DNA from: a virus
IMG/VR virus record: IMGVR_UViG_3300043015_002321
Location: 1 to 28,654 of that record
Direction: 5' to 3' (one strand)
Length of the DNA: 28,654 nucleotides
The translations under genes and the position numbers were made by a program. Under the pieces are notes generated by a model, which was not told where the DNA came from, made no database searches, and saw only the letters and a program-made list of their open reading frames with translations. Of the stretch, positions 7,217 through 14,102 are shown piece after piece; position 1 is the stretch's first letter; each line of letters begins with the position of its first letter.

Positions 7217-7309
7217 CGCCCAAGGTGAGCCATGCGATCCGAACGAAAGACGATGAAAAACACAAAAGAAGATACAGAGGATAGCATTGGCTCCACCGCC
7301 TTGTTAGGC
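7211..7309 (+). repeat. attC: attC-like site (integron cassette recombination site)
   Basis: Reads in attC order. R'' box GGCTAAC (7211-7217), 6-base unpaired spacer, L'' GGTGAGCC (7224-7231), a variable stem-loop, L' GGCTCCACC (7289-7297), 5-base spacer, R' GTTAGGC (7303-7309, a perfect GTTRRRY core). L'' and L' pair fully except one extra C in L', the extrahelical base that marks attC sites. The stem continues inwards: ATGCGATCC (7232-7240) pairs with GGATAGCAT (7279-7287) with one mismatch. One mismatch also lies between R'' and R'. The upstream gene's stop is within R''. No integron integrase is in the window. Confidence 0.7.
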
Positions 7310-7325
7310 CATGCGGAGCCGCCAG

Positions 7326-7372
7326 CGGGACTGTACAGTGTACAGTCAGAGAGTGTACACTGTACAGTCCCG
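7326..7372. repeat. 19-bp perfect inverted repeat built from TGTACA units
   Basis: CGGGACTGTACAGTGTACA (7326-7344) and its exact reverse complement (7354-7372) flank a 9-base spacer. Each arm holds two overlapping 7-mers TGTACAG or TGTACAC, so four TGTACA palindromes are packed into about 40 bp. It lies between the attC-like site and the likely GTG start of the methyltransferase (7382), where an operator or attenuator would act. As RNA it would form a very stable hairpin; there is no T-run after it. Confidence 0.85.
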
Positions 7373-7381
7373 GTTGATACG

Positions 7382-8131
7382 GTGATATGTGCTGATAACT
7401 GCGAGATCATGAGACAATGGCACGATGGATTCGTGGATATGGTCGTAACGTCTCCACCGTATGACGATCTAAGAACCTACGGAGGGCATGAATGGGACTT
7501 CTACGGTGTAGCGTGGAACCTCGTAAGACTGTTGAAAGATGGCGGTGTGATCGTGTGGGTAGTAGGCGACCAGACAAAAGACGGAACGGAAACCGGGACA
7601 AGCATGAGACAGGCACTCCACTTCCAGAACCTGGGGTTAAATATCCACGACACGATGATTTACAACAAAATCAACTATGTCCCACTAACCCACAACAGAT
7701 GCGAGCAAGCTTGGGAATACATGTTCGTACTCTCGAAAGGAAAGCCCAAAACGTGGAATCCGCCGATGGTAAAAAGCGGGATGGTAAAAGGAGGTTCAAA
7801 GTTTCGTGAAAGTGATGGCTCTCAACACCATCATAAAGCGCCAATAGCCGCGAAAGAAGAGAAGATCAGAAGTAACGTCTGGGAATACTCAACCGGTGGG
7901 CAGTGCCAAGGGCATCCCGCGCCATTCCCTCCAAACCTTCCATCAGAATTGATTCAGGCGTGGAGTAATCCAGGGGATATAATCCTCGATCCATTCGCCG
8001 GATCAGGAACGACGCTAAAAGCTGCGAAAGAGCTAAACCGAAAATATCTCGGAATCGAGGTAAACCCAGAATATGCTGAGATGTGCCACAACCGAACCAT
8101 ACAGGAGGTTCTGGATCTTTTCTCGGCCTAA
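7382..8131 (+). CDS. DNA N4-cytosine/N6-adenine methyltransferase (beta-class order)
   Basis: 249 residues from GTG 7382. Motif IV TSPPY (23-27) comes first and the SAM-binding motif I DPFAGSGTT (203-211) near the end, the order of beta-class N4/N6 methyltransferases (N6_N4_Mtase family). TSPPY leans towards N4-cytosine but does not settle it. The frame is open from 7232, but that part runs through the attC-like site and the inverted repeat and adds no domain; the fold begins at VICADNCEIM, so GTG 7382 is preferred, with ATG 7253 as alternative. It likely protects phage DNA from restriction. The stop again lies in a GCCTAAC box. No partner restriction enzyme is seen. Confidence 0.9.
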   Translation: MICADNCEIMRQWHDGFVDMVVTSPPYDDLRTYGGHEWDFYGVAWNLVRLLKDGGVIVWVVGDQTKDGTETGTSMRQALHFQNLGLNIHDTMIYNKINYVPLTHNRCEQAWEYMFVLSKGKPKTWNPPMVKSGMVKGGSKFRESDGSQHHHKAPIAAKEEKIRSNVWEYSTGGQCQGHPAPFPPNLPSELIQAWSNPGDIILDPFAGSGTTLKAAKELNRKYLGIEVNPEYAEMCHNRTIQEVLDLFSA

Positions 8132-8132
8132 C

Positions 8133-8152
8133 AGTTGAAACATCAACTTTTT
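8133..8152. terminator. Weak intrinsic terminator between convergent genes
   Basis: AGTTGA (8133-8138) pairs with TCAACT (8143-8148) around a 4-base loop and is followed by TTTT on the plus strand. The stem is short and A+T-rich. It starts two bases after the methyltransferase stop and lies before the end of the convergent metallophosphoesterase gene. Confidence 0.4.
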
Positions 8153-8201
8153 CAGTGGATATGCACTCCAATAGGGTGGATATCACACTCAAGGCCAACC
8201 C

Positions 8202-9209
8202 TCAAGCCGTCTTCCGTGCCGTGTGAAAGAGCGGCAGAAGCAGGCTTTTCCCTTCCACGATCGGAACATTCAAATGCAGAAACTCGCCCGACTTGGCGAC
8301 GATCTGCACGGCGTAGCCGTTTCCCCATCCCGTCGGGCTGGTGTGCCTCCAAAGCGGTTGTTTGATACACAAACAGCCGGGATTCCAGGCGGCGATCGGG
8401 CCTACGTTGGGAAGTTCCGCGTGCGCCGAATCAATCCGGTGGGTGTGGCCGAACACCACATTCCCGCCTGCGCGGTCTAGAGTCGTGGCTGCGGCGTGTT
8501 TCGCGGTTGAAATTCCGTGAACGAACCAGCATTTTCCGAGCCGGAGCCATCCGGGGACCGTGGCACCGCGGTGCTTGTCACACTCCCGGTAATAGTGGAT
8601 TCCCCGTTCTTTGATCTGTAAGAGGGTGTGGGGGGAGATCAGGGAGCGCAGAAACTCCGCATCGGCTCCATTGCGGAGGGCTTTCGTCACGCAATACGTT
8701 TCGACCCGTCTTTCATGGTTGCCTTCCAGGAGGTGAAACTTCGCTTTCGGCGCGGCCTTTTGCAGCTCGTCGAACTGCTGGTTTGCCATCGTCACGTCAT
8801 CTTCATATGTGTAGCCGGTTTCCGCGACGAATCCGAGGGTGTGATGCTCCGCCAGAAAACCGCCGCAGTCGATCGAATCGCCGAGGTGGATGATTTCGTC
8901 CGGATCCAGCCGCTTGATGTCGGCGAGGACCGCAGCAAACGCGCCCGGGTCGATCTTGCTTCCGTGGGTATCGCTGATAATGACCCGCACCCAATCCTCT
9001 TTCTTCCGCTTCCGTGGCGTTGTCTTCGGGATGGGAGCCCGTTTGGCCCTGCGTGCATCCTGAAGCGACTTCTCCAGCTCCTTGGCATAGTCGGCCTTCT
9101 GTTTCAGCTTCGCCTGGAGAGCCTTCTTTTCGTCCTCCAGCTTGCTGAGTTTCTTTTCCGCCTGGGTGGGTGGGGAAGCCGAGAGTTTCGAAAGGTCTTC
9201 CGGCTTCAT
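8202..9209 (-). CDS. Calcineurin-like metallophosphoesterase with N-terminal coiled coil
   Basis: 335 residues. The metal-binding blocks are in order: SDTHG (D80, H82), LGDSID (D111), GNHE (163-166), WFVHG (H231) and GHTH (254-257), all expected for a two-metal phosphoesterase. Residues 15-55 form a Lys/Glu-rich coiled coil and 56-72 a basic linker. Phage proteins of this family cleave phosphodiester or phosphoprotein bonds; the substrate here is unknown, with nucleic-acid or protein targets both open. ATG 9209 overlaps the stop of the HTH gene upstream (ATGA), so the two are translated together and may cooperate. It is the last gene of the minus-strand lysis operon. Confidence 0.9.
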   Translation of the reverse strand: MKPEDLSKLSASPPTQAEKKLSKLEDEKKALQAKLKQKADYAKELEKSLQDARRAKRAPIPKTTPRKRKKEDWVRVIISDTHGSKIDPGAFAAVLADIKRLDPDEIIHLGDSIDCGGFLAEHHTLGFVAETGYTYEDDVTMANQQFDELQKAAPKAKFHLLEGNHERRVETYCVTKALRNGADAEFLRSLISPHTLLQIKERGIHYYRECDKHRGATVPGWLRLGKCWFVHGISTAKHAAATTLDRAGGNVVFGHTHRIDSAHAELPNVGPIAAWNPGCLCIKQPLWRHTSPTGWGNGYAVQIVAKSGEFLHLNVPIVEGKSLLLPLFHTARKTA

Positions 9210-9439
9210 TTGGTGAACTTAGGATTGACCACGAATTGCGAAGCGAGGCCTTTGACATAGAAAATCTGAATCGCGTTTTCCGGTTTCAGGGCCCGCCGGA
9301 TGGTGTTCGGGTCCATTTTCATTTGTTTGGCGAGTTCCACCACTTTGATTCCCTCCCCTTTTTTGAGTTTACCTGCCACCAGCAAAAGCCGGTCTTTGTT
9401 GGACAGTGATTGCAGTTCTTCCAGTTTTTCCACTTTCAT
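9206..9439 (-). CDS. Small HTH-containing protein
   Basis: 77 residues. A Leu-rich N-terminal helix is followed by a helix-turn-helix-like stretch (IKVVELAKQMKMDPNTIRRAL) with the pattern of AsnC/MarR-type small domains, then a strand-like end (AIQIFYVKGLASQFVVNP). It probably binds DNA. The stop overlaps the metallophosphoesterase start by ATGA; the gene begins 10 bases after the upstream membrane-protein gene. A regulator inside a lysis operon is unusual; it may instead be a DNA-targeting subunit of the downstream phosphoesterase. No closer family assigned. Confidence 0.65.
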   Translation of the reverse strand: MKVEKLEELQSLSNKDRLLLVAGKLKKGEGIKVVELAKQMKMDPNTIRRALKPENAIQIFYVKGLASQFVVNPKFTK

Positions 9440-9449
9440 ACGGTATCAG

Positions 9450-9725
9450 TCAAAACCCCTGGTATTCCTCCCGAATTTCTTTCACGTCGGGAATGTTCAA
9501 GTCGGGATTTTTCTTTTTGAATTCGGCCCAACTCTCCCGTTCCATGTAGTAGCTCCAGCGGTTGCCGAGCTTGCTTTCAAACCCCTGCAATTTCGTCTCC
9601 CATTCGACAACTCGTTTCGCCAGATTCCAGACTCCGACGCTGGTGGTGGATAAAAGAAGGATCAACAACCCGAGCGACAAGGGCACAATCGAGTCTTTGG
9701 AAAGTTCTTTGATTCGTTCAGTCAT
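9450..9725 (-). CDS. Single-span membrane protein of lysis cassette
   Basis: 91 residues. A membrane segment covers about residues 13-33 (IVPLSLGLLILLLSTTSVGVW), followed by a charged helical region (WNLAKRVVEWETKLQGFES) and a short acidic/basic tail. Short N-terminus, one span and soluble helical C-domain fit a phage lysis accessory protein such as a spanin-like or holin-regulator protein. It sits directly after the endolysin with an ATGA overlap. Holin is less likely because a two-span holin-like gene lies two genes upstream. Confidence 0.65.
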   Translation of the reverse strand: MTERIKELSKDSIVPLSLGLLILLLSTTSVGVWNLAKRVVEWETKLQGFESKLGNRWSYYMERESWAEFKKKNPDLNIPDVKEIREEYQGF

Positions 9726-11056
9726 ACCAATCGAAGCGCCTCCCTGAATACTTCTTTTGGCAGTTCAAGCCCGGCATAGTTCTCATACGCGGCCATCGCG
9801 GAAACGAGGTCGAAAAGCTGCCCCTCATCGTTCAGGCTCCCGTCTTCGTGAAAGAGGGAAAGCGGGGCCGTTGGGTGATGCCCCATCCGGCGCGAGACGA
9901 AAAGCGAATAGTCCCGTGGGGAATTCGGCGGGGCCCCGGGCAGACTTCCGATGGTATCACTCGCCGGAGCCCACCGGCTGAGAATGTCCGCAATCGTCCG
10001 CTTTTGGTGTCGGGTCCAGTAGCTGCGGAGCGTGATGATTCCCGCCCTCAATCCCTTTGCATAACTCGGGAAACGGTTGTGGCCGCGGCTGTCGTTGCCG
10101 AGCGAGTATTTCCAATCCGTGCCTTTCACGTTGAGGAGGTTCTTGTGCCGAACCCCAACCGTGTCTCCGGTCGGGTTCCAGGTCGTGAGATCGTCGAAGG
10201 AATCCGCCGGCGGCGGGGCTTCGGGTAGATTAATGTCGATTTCGTGCAGGTCGGTATCGTCCATCAAAGTGTAGGTGAACGAATTTCCCCAAGTATCAGC
10301 CGCCTTTTCACAAAGGGAGCGAAATTCGAGGAAATCCGCCACCGAGGCAAACACCTGGCAACCAGCCGAAGCGGCGTAGACCCTCTGCGCGATGTAGTTT
10401 TTGGTCGAGCTGGTCGGCGTCACCGGTGCGTGCAAATTGATTCCGAACATTCCCGACATCACGGAAGATGGGTTGAGGTCAAATTCTGTATCCCGGTCGT
10501 CGTCCCGGTAGACCCGAACCGGTCCACTTCGCTGGCAAAGGGCCCTGTATTTCCCATTGTGCGTATCGAGTCGATACACATCATATTGCCCCGGGCAGAG
10601 AATCGCCGCGCCTTTCGGGTTCAGTAGACGTTCCACCAGGTAGCGTCGGCCCGGGTAGGTCGTGCACTTCCACTCGATCCGCTTCCACAGGCCCGCCGGA
10701 GTCTTCCAGAAAGCGTTCATGGTGCAGGCGAATTCATCGAGCCTCGCGCCCGTGTCCCGCACTCCAACGATGTTCAGGTTGTAATCCTTTTCGTTGTTGT
10801 CGAAAATCTCATACCCTTTCGCCTCCATCGCCTTGGCGATCAGGGTCGCGGGGCCGTAATCCTCTTCCGGCAGGACCGGTTCCGGCATGTCGGGCAATTC
10901 GTATTGCTCCGGTTCTTCCGGTTCGGCGGGCACTGGATCCGGTGGAACCGGGGGAAAAGGGTCCGGTTCCGGGGTGGCGTTCGGCGGGACCGGTTTCAGG
11001 TCCGCATCGCGCCACCCTGCGAAAATCAGGGCGATGAGTTCAAAGAGAGCGTTCAT
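9722..11056 (-). CDS. Endolysin: YkuD-like domain plus P5-type muramidase
   Basis: 444 residues from ATG 11056, which overlaps the holin stop (ATGA); a frame start at 11077 lacks coupling. Residues 3-15 are hydrophobic (ALFELIALIFAGW), a possible signal-anchor. Then a Pro/Glu-rich linker (about 20-60). The central domain has GINLH followed 22 residues later by SAGCQVF, a His/Cys pair reminiscent of L,D-transpeptidase (YkuD-like) folds. The C-terminal part (NVKGTDWKYSLG; FPSYAKGLRAGIITLRSYW; ADILSRWAP) matches the pattern of P5-like lytic transglycosylases. It would therefore cut both peptide and glycan parts of peptidoglycan. The YkuD comparison is tentative; the glycosidase part is more certain. 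Confidence 0.75.
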   Translation of the reverse strand: MNALFELIALIFAGWRDADLKPVPPNATPEPDPFPPVPPDPVPAEPEEPEQYELPDMPEPVLPEEDYGPATLIAKAMEAKGYEIFDNNEKDYNLNIVGVRDTGARLDEFACTMNAFWKTPAGLWKRIEWKCTTYPGRRYLVERLLNPKGAAILCPGQYDVYRLDTHNGKYRALCQRSGPVRVYRDDDRDTEFDLNPSSVMSGMFGINLHAPVTPTSSTKNYIAQRVYAASAGCQVFASVADFLEFRSLCEKAADTWGNSFTYTLMDDTDLHEIDINLPEAPPPADSFDDLTTWNPTGDTVGVRHKNLLNVKGTDWKYSLGNDSRGHNRFPSYAKGLRAGIITLRSYWTRHQKRTIADILSRWAPASDTIGSLPGAPPNSPRDYSLFVSRRMGHHPTAPLSLFHEDGSLNDEGQLFDLVSAMAAYENYAGLELPKEVFREALRLV

Positions 11057-11607
11057 TTTCCGATATTGCCCGACCATTTCGAGGCGAAATAGCTTCCGAC
11101 GTGTTGCAGGCCCCGCGATCCGTAGTAGAAGCCGAGGACCGTCACTGCCACATCGGCGATCAATTCCCCGCGTTCGGCGGGCTTCTCCAGCGAAGTGAGC
11201 ACGCGCCAGGCGATCTGATCGGCGAGAAACGCCCCGACCACGATGTAACCGACGACCGGACGCCAGTTTTTCGACAGCTTGGAATCCCCCATCATATCCG
11301 CGGCATGGCGGGCAGTCACGTTGTCGCGTTCGTTCGCGGCGTCGGCAAATTCCGCTTCCTTTTCGCGCACAATCAATTCCGCAATCTTCGCCTTTTGATC
11401 CGGTGTTGCTGTTTCGAGAGCGTCGGCGATCACGTCGGCATCGGCTCCCTTCGAGATTCCGAGAACCTTGGCCGCTCCTTTAATGATGTTCCAATATCCG
11501 CCTGCTGGGGAAATCGAAATGACCGCATCAGCGGCATCCCCGAGGCCCGATTCCCGAAGTTTCCGGCCAATCTTCGAAAGGCCCTTGAACATGTCTTTTG
11601 GTTCCAT
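11053..11607 (-). CDS. Holin, GTA_holin_3TM-like
   Basis: 184 residues. A soluble N-terminal region with a hydrophobic turn (SPAGGYWNIIKGAAKVLGI), then a charged helix with KAKIAELIVREKEAEFADAAN, then NWRPVVGYIVVGAFLADQIAW and ELIADVAVTVLGFYYGS as two clear membrane spans. This layout, including the acidic helix before a WRP-start span, matches the three-TM holin family known from gene-transfer agents. It makes the inner-membrane hole that lets the endolysin out. ATG overlaps the fibre-gene stop (TAATG) and its stop overlaps the endolysin start (ATGA). Confidence 0.8.
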   Translation of the reverse strand: MEPKDMFKGLSKIGRKLRESGLGDAADAVISISPAGGYWNIIKGAAKVLGISKGADADVIADALETATPDQKAKIAELIVREKEAEFADAANERDNVTARHAADMMGDSKLSKNWRPVVGYIVVGAFLADQIAWRVLTSLEKPAERGELIADVAVTVLGFYYGSRGLQHVGSYFASKWSGNIGK

Positions 11608-13175
11608 TAGGAGATTTTTACCAGTTGAAGGACCGCAGATCGGAAGGCACTCGACGCATAAAGGTTTCCGGCGCGCCCTGTGTAGTGCTGCAATTCGTAA
11701 TTGTCCGAGGCGCTCGAAACTGTGAAAACCCCGAAAATGTGTGAAGAATTAGCGCTGCCAATACCGAACGAAGTGGCAACCGCAAAAGAAAATCCGGAAT
11801 CGTTATCATAGGCCGGCTCCCATGAGAAACTGTCCGCATGGGTAACGGTGACCACACCCGCGACGGCGCTGGCTGAAAACTTGGAATCCGCGTCGAGTGT
11901 CGTTGCCAGAGCCGAAGCCACCGCAGTGGCGCTATCTCCCGTGGAAACTCCGGTTACTTCAATGGACCGATTGCCCGTAAAAGAACCGGGTGTGCTTCCG
12001 GAATTATCAACATCAAACCAGACGCGAACGACCCCGTCATCGTCAAACAGATAAAATTCTTTTGTATCCAGGTTCCCCGCTACATCGGCAACACAGGTAA
12101 TTTCTTCTGTTTTTGGCGAGGGAATTCTGGCGATTGCTCCAATTCCTGACAATGCAGTCGCTGCCGATGTGGTATTTTGAATTCTGAGAGCGTGACCCCC
12201 AACACCGCGGGCAACCGCTGCCCCGACCACCCTGTAACTACCTGTCGACAGGTTAAAAACTCCCGAGGCAATCGTGCAATGAGATCCTGTATCAGATATT
12301 TCAGTAAGTGTTCTCTTGTTCCATGTTTCCGCCGATGAAGTTGGCGAACCGCTTTGTTGCAGAACGATCACGTCCCCCGCCCCGCTGCTGGTGCGCAACT
12401 TGAGAACCTTTTCATTAGTCGTCGTCGCGTAGTCATCGGGCCGGATCACGGCAGGAGCGTTTTCGGCGTCGGTTCCTGCCACCAGTTCATAAACCCGAAG
12501 AATGCCGGAATCGTCGTCGTCGAAGAAAGCGAACGCTTCGCCAACGCTGCGGCTCACGGTGGTGAGCGAATCGAGGTCGGAGGACGTTCCACCGATCTGG
12601 GAATTGACCCCCGGCAGGAATTGAATCGTGTCCGCAATCAGCGAATACTGATCCGGATCGCCCGCATTGACCGGTGTTCCCTCATTTCCGTAAATGATGT
12701 CGTGTTTGATCGTGACATCAATGTCATTCAGGGAGCTGCGCGGCTTTGCCCCGGTCGAGGCAATGAAGGTCAACTCCATTTGCGCGTTTTCGATCGCCGC
12801 CACATCGTCGGTATCGTCAGCGTCTCCCCGCTGCAAAAGTGTATCAATCGCCGTGGTATTGAAATCCAGCGTTCCCGTATAGGTTTTCGCCGTGGCATCC
12901 TCTACAAAAGTGGAGGTGCTGCAAAGCAGGGAACCATCCGAGTAGTCGCCGCTTTCCTTGATACCGATCGTCTGCGTGTGACCGGCTCCCAAAAGTTCCG
13001 CTGTCCAGGCTGCGGCCTCATACAATCCGCCCGAGGTGCTGGACTCCGAACTGCGCCCGTATTGGAGAACGATTTCCTCCCCGTCGCCCGCTTTGAATTC
13101 GAGACTTTCCAATGCGGTATCCTGCCCCGGGACAGTCACGAATTTCCGGAGGCGAAGGTCAAAATACAAATTCAT
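11607..13175 (-). CDS. Virion/tail fibre-like structural protein
   Basis: 522 residues from ATG 13175 (MNLYFDLRLRKFV), preferred over the ATG at 13196 because that start overlaps the RTAAC repeat element and adds only seven residues. The sequence is strand-rich, low in Cys, with many Ser/Thr/Gly and Asp turns. Residues 360-470 resemble a domain common in phage tail or fibre proteins (FDDDGVVRVWFDVDNSGSTPG; ATAVASALATTLDADSKFSA; AVAGVVTVTHADS). It probably forms part of the tail tip or a side fibre. It heads the lysis operon, being read together with holin and endolysin. Adsorption role is an inference. Confidence 0.7.
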   Translation of the reverse strand: MNLYFDLRLRKFVTVPGQDTALESLEFKAGDGEEIVLQYGRSSESSTSGGLYEAAAWTAELLGAGHTQTIGIKESGDYSDGSLLCSTSTFVEDATAKTYTGTLDFNTTAIDTLLQRGDADDTDDVAAIENAQMELTFIASTGAKPRSSLNDIDVTIKHDIIYGNEGTPVNAGDPDQYSLIADTIQFLPGVNSQIGGTSSDLDSLTTVSRSVGEAFAFFDDDDSGILRVYELVAGTDAENAPAVIRPDDYATTTNEKVLKLRTSSGAGDVIVLQQSGSPTSSAETWNKRTLTEISDTGSHCTIASGVFNLSTGSYRVVGAAVARGVGGHALRIQNTTSAATALSGIGAIARIPSPKTEEITCVADVAGNLDTKEFYLFDDDGVVRVWFDVDNSGSTPGSFTGNRSIEVTGVSTGDSATAVASALATTLDADSKFSASAVAGVVTVTHADSFSWEPAYDNDSGFSFAVATSFGIGSANSSHIFGVFTVSSASDNYELQHYTGRAGNLYASSAFRSAVLQLVKIS

Positions 13176-13184
13176 TCCCTTAGC

Positions 13185-13199
13185 GTAACATTTCATAAC
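13185..13199 (+). repeat. RTAAC direct repeat, site c
   Basis: GTAACATTTCATAAC on the plus strand: two RTAAC copies 10 bp apart, facing the plus-strand gene at 13244 and overlapping the start region of the minus-strand fibre gene. Member of the dispersed family seen also at 13880, 17363, 17585, 17840, 21902 and 27298. Confidence 0.6.
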
Positions 13200-13243
13200 A
13201 TTTTTTCAATGCGACGGGTGGAATTTGGTGATAGGTTGAAAAC

Positions 13244-13858
13244 ATGGCTTCCGACATCTTCGCCGACATTGACACCTCCGAACTGATGGAGGCGATGCAG
13301 TTTTATGAGAAAGTCACCAAAAAAGACGGGGTGGAGATCGTGAATCGTGCCGCAAAAAACGCCTGCATCGGCGGACGTGGATTGAAGGGAGCCTTGCAGC
13401 TCACGAAGAAGGCCGATTCCAAAGCCATCACCAAGTTTTCCCCTGCCAGGAAACGCGGGCGGGAATACGAGAACAACCTTTTCAATGCACTGGCCGCGAA
13501 AGGCGAGACGCGATTCGGAAAGGCTGTTCGCGGGAAGGGAAACCGAGCGAAGGCAATGGAGATTTACAACAGCCGGAAGCAGGCGATCGGATTTTCCAAA
13601 GCAATCTGGATTCAGATTGCGAAAGACCTTGGGGCCAATCTGAAAAGTAAGTTTTCCCTCAAAGGGAGTGCGCGAGGAACGAAGGCCACCTTCGCCCGTA
13701 TGAAGGCGACCATCGAAACCGGAACCCTGGAGGATGACCACGTTTCCCGCATTATGCAAGACGCCCTCCAGGAAGGCGTGAACAATGCCGCGGTTGATAT
13801 GCGCGAGTATGCACAGAAGAAACTGGAAGCCCGCGCCAGGCAATTTTCAGGACGATGA
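13244..13858 (+). CDS. Putative phage tail/head-completion-like protein
   Basis: 204 residues, basic (many Lys/Arg, GKAVRGKGNRAKA), helical, with a pattern of an N-terminal acidic helix (ELMEAMQFYEK), then EIVNRAAKNACIG and a C-terminal helix (AAVDMREYAQKKLEARARQ). The layout resembles HK97 gp10-like head-tail proteins and is loosely like the truncated gene at the left window edge. A Shine-Dalgarno-like AGG lies 8-10 bases before ATG. An opposite-strand frame of 216 codons covers the same DNA but is judged a shadow. It is odd for such a gene to stand alone on the plus strand between lysis and integrase genes, so a different function is possible. Confidence 0.6.
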   Translation: MASDIFADIDTSELMEAMQFYEKVTKKDGVEIVNRAAKNACIGGRGLKGALQLTKKADSKAITKFSPARKRGREYENNLFNALAAKGETRFGKAVRGKGNRAKAMEIYNSRKQAIGFSKAIWIQIAKDLGANLKSKFSLKGSARGTKATFARMKATIETGTLEDDHVSRIMQDALQEGVNNAAVDMREYAQKKLEARARQFSGR

Positions 13859-13879
13859 AAAACCCTCTGTATTCTCATC

Positions 13880-13901
13880 AAATAACGATCAAATAACGAT
13901 C
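13880..13901 (+). repeat. 11-bp tandem repeat with ATAAC cores, site g
   Basis: AAATAACGATC occurs twice in a row (13880-13890 and 13891-13901), immediately followed by AAAC. The ATAAC cores are 11 bp apart and face the plus-strand gene at 13916, whose ATG is 14 bases further on. It belongs to the dispersed RTAAC-repeat family or is a close variant with CGAT instead of CATT. Confidence 0.65.
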
Positions 13902-13915
13902 AAACATTCAGAAAA

Positions 13916-14092
13916 ATGAACGAAACCATGAAAGAATTCTGTGAATGCGGGAACGAGCTTCCCGATAAAAACCTGCACGTTTGCCCCGATTGCCTCTTCT
14001 TTGAGCGGGCCGACGAAAAACGAGTGTTTGGTGTGTCCGGTTGGGCGCTCGAAAAGGTGGAACGGGAACTGGATGAAAAGAAAGGGAATTGA
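13916..14092 (+). CDS. Small zinc-ribbon-like protein
   Basis: 58 residues. Two Cys pairs: FCECGNE (C9, C11) and HVCPDC (C23, C26) make a likely four-Cys zinc-binding knuckle, with acidic and basic residues after it and a helical Glu/Lys-rich C-terminus. Such tiny zinc ribbons are common in phage early regions and bind nucleic acid or protein. ATG 13916 lies 14 bases after the tandem AAATAACGATC repeat. A second ATG is four codons further in. Too short for many gene finders, but composition and position support it. Confidence 0.6.
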   Translation: MNETMKEFCECGNELPDKNLHVCPDCLFFERADEKRVFGVSGWALEKVERELDEKKGN

Positions 14093-14102
14093 TTCTGTCG
14101 CT

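Noticed and set aside
12354-13286. 310-codon plus-strand frame opposite the fibre-like gene
   Set aside because: Antisense shadow: Arg/Ile/Val-rich nonsense composition, no domain, while the minus-strand frame is coupled to the holin gene.
13193-13843. Long minus-strand frame of 216 codons opposite the 13244-13858 gene
   Set aside because: Cys/His/Gly/Phe-rich peptide without domain pattern; the plus-strand frame has normal phage-like helical sequence and a ribosome-site-like AGG.
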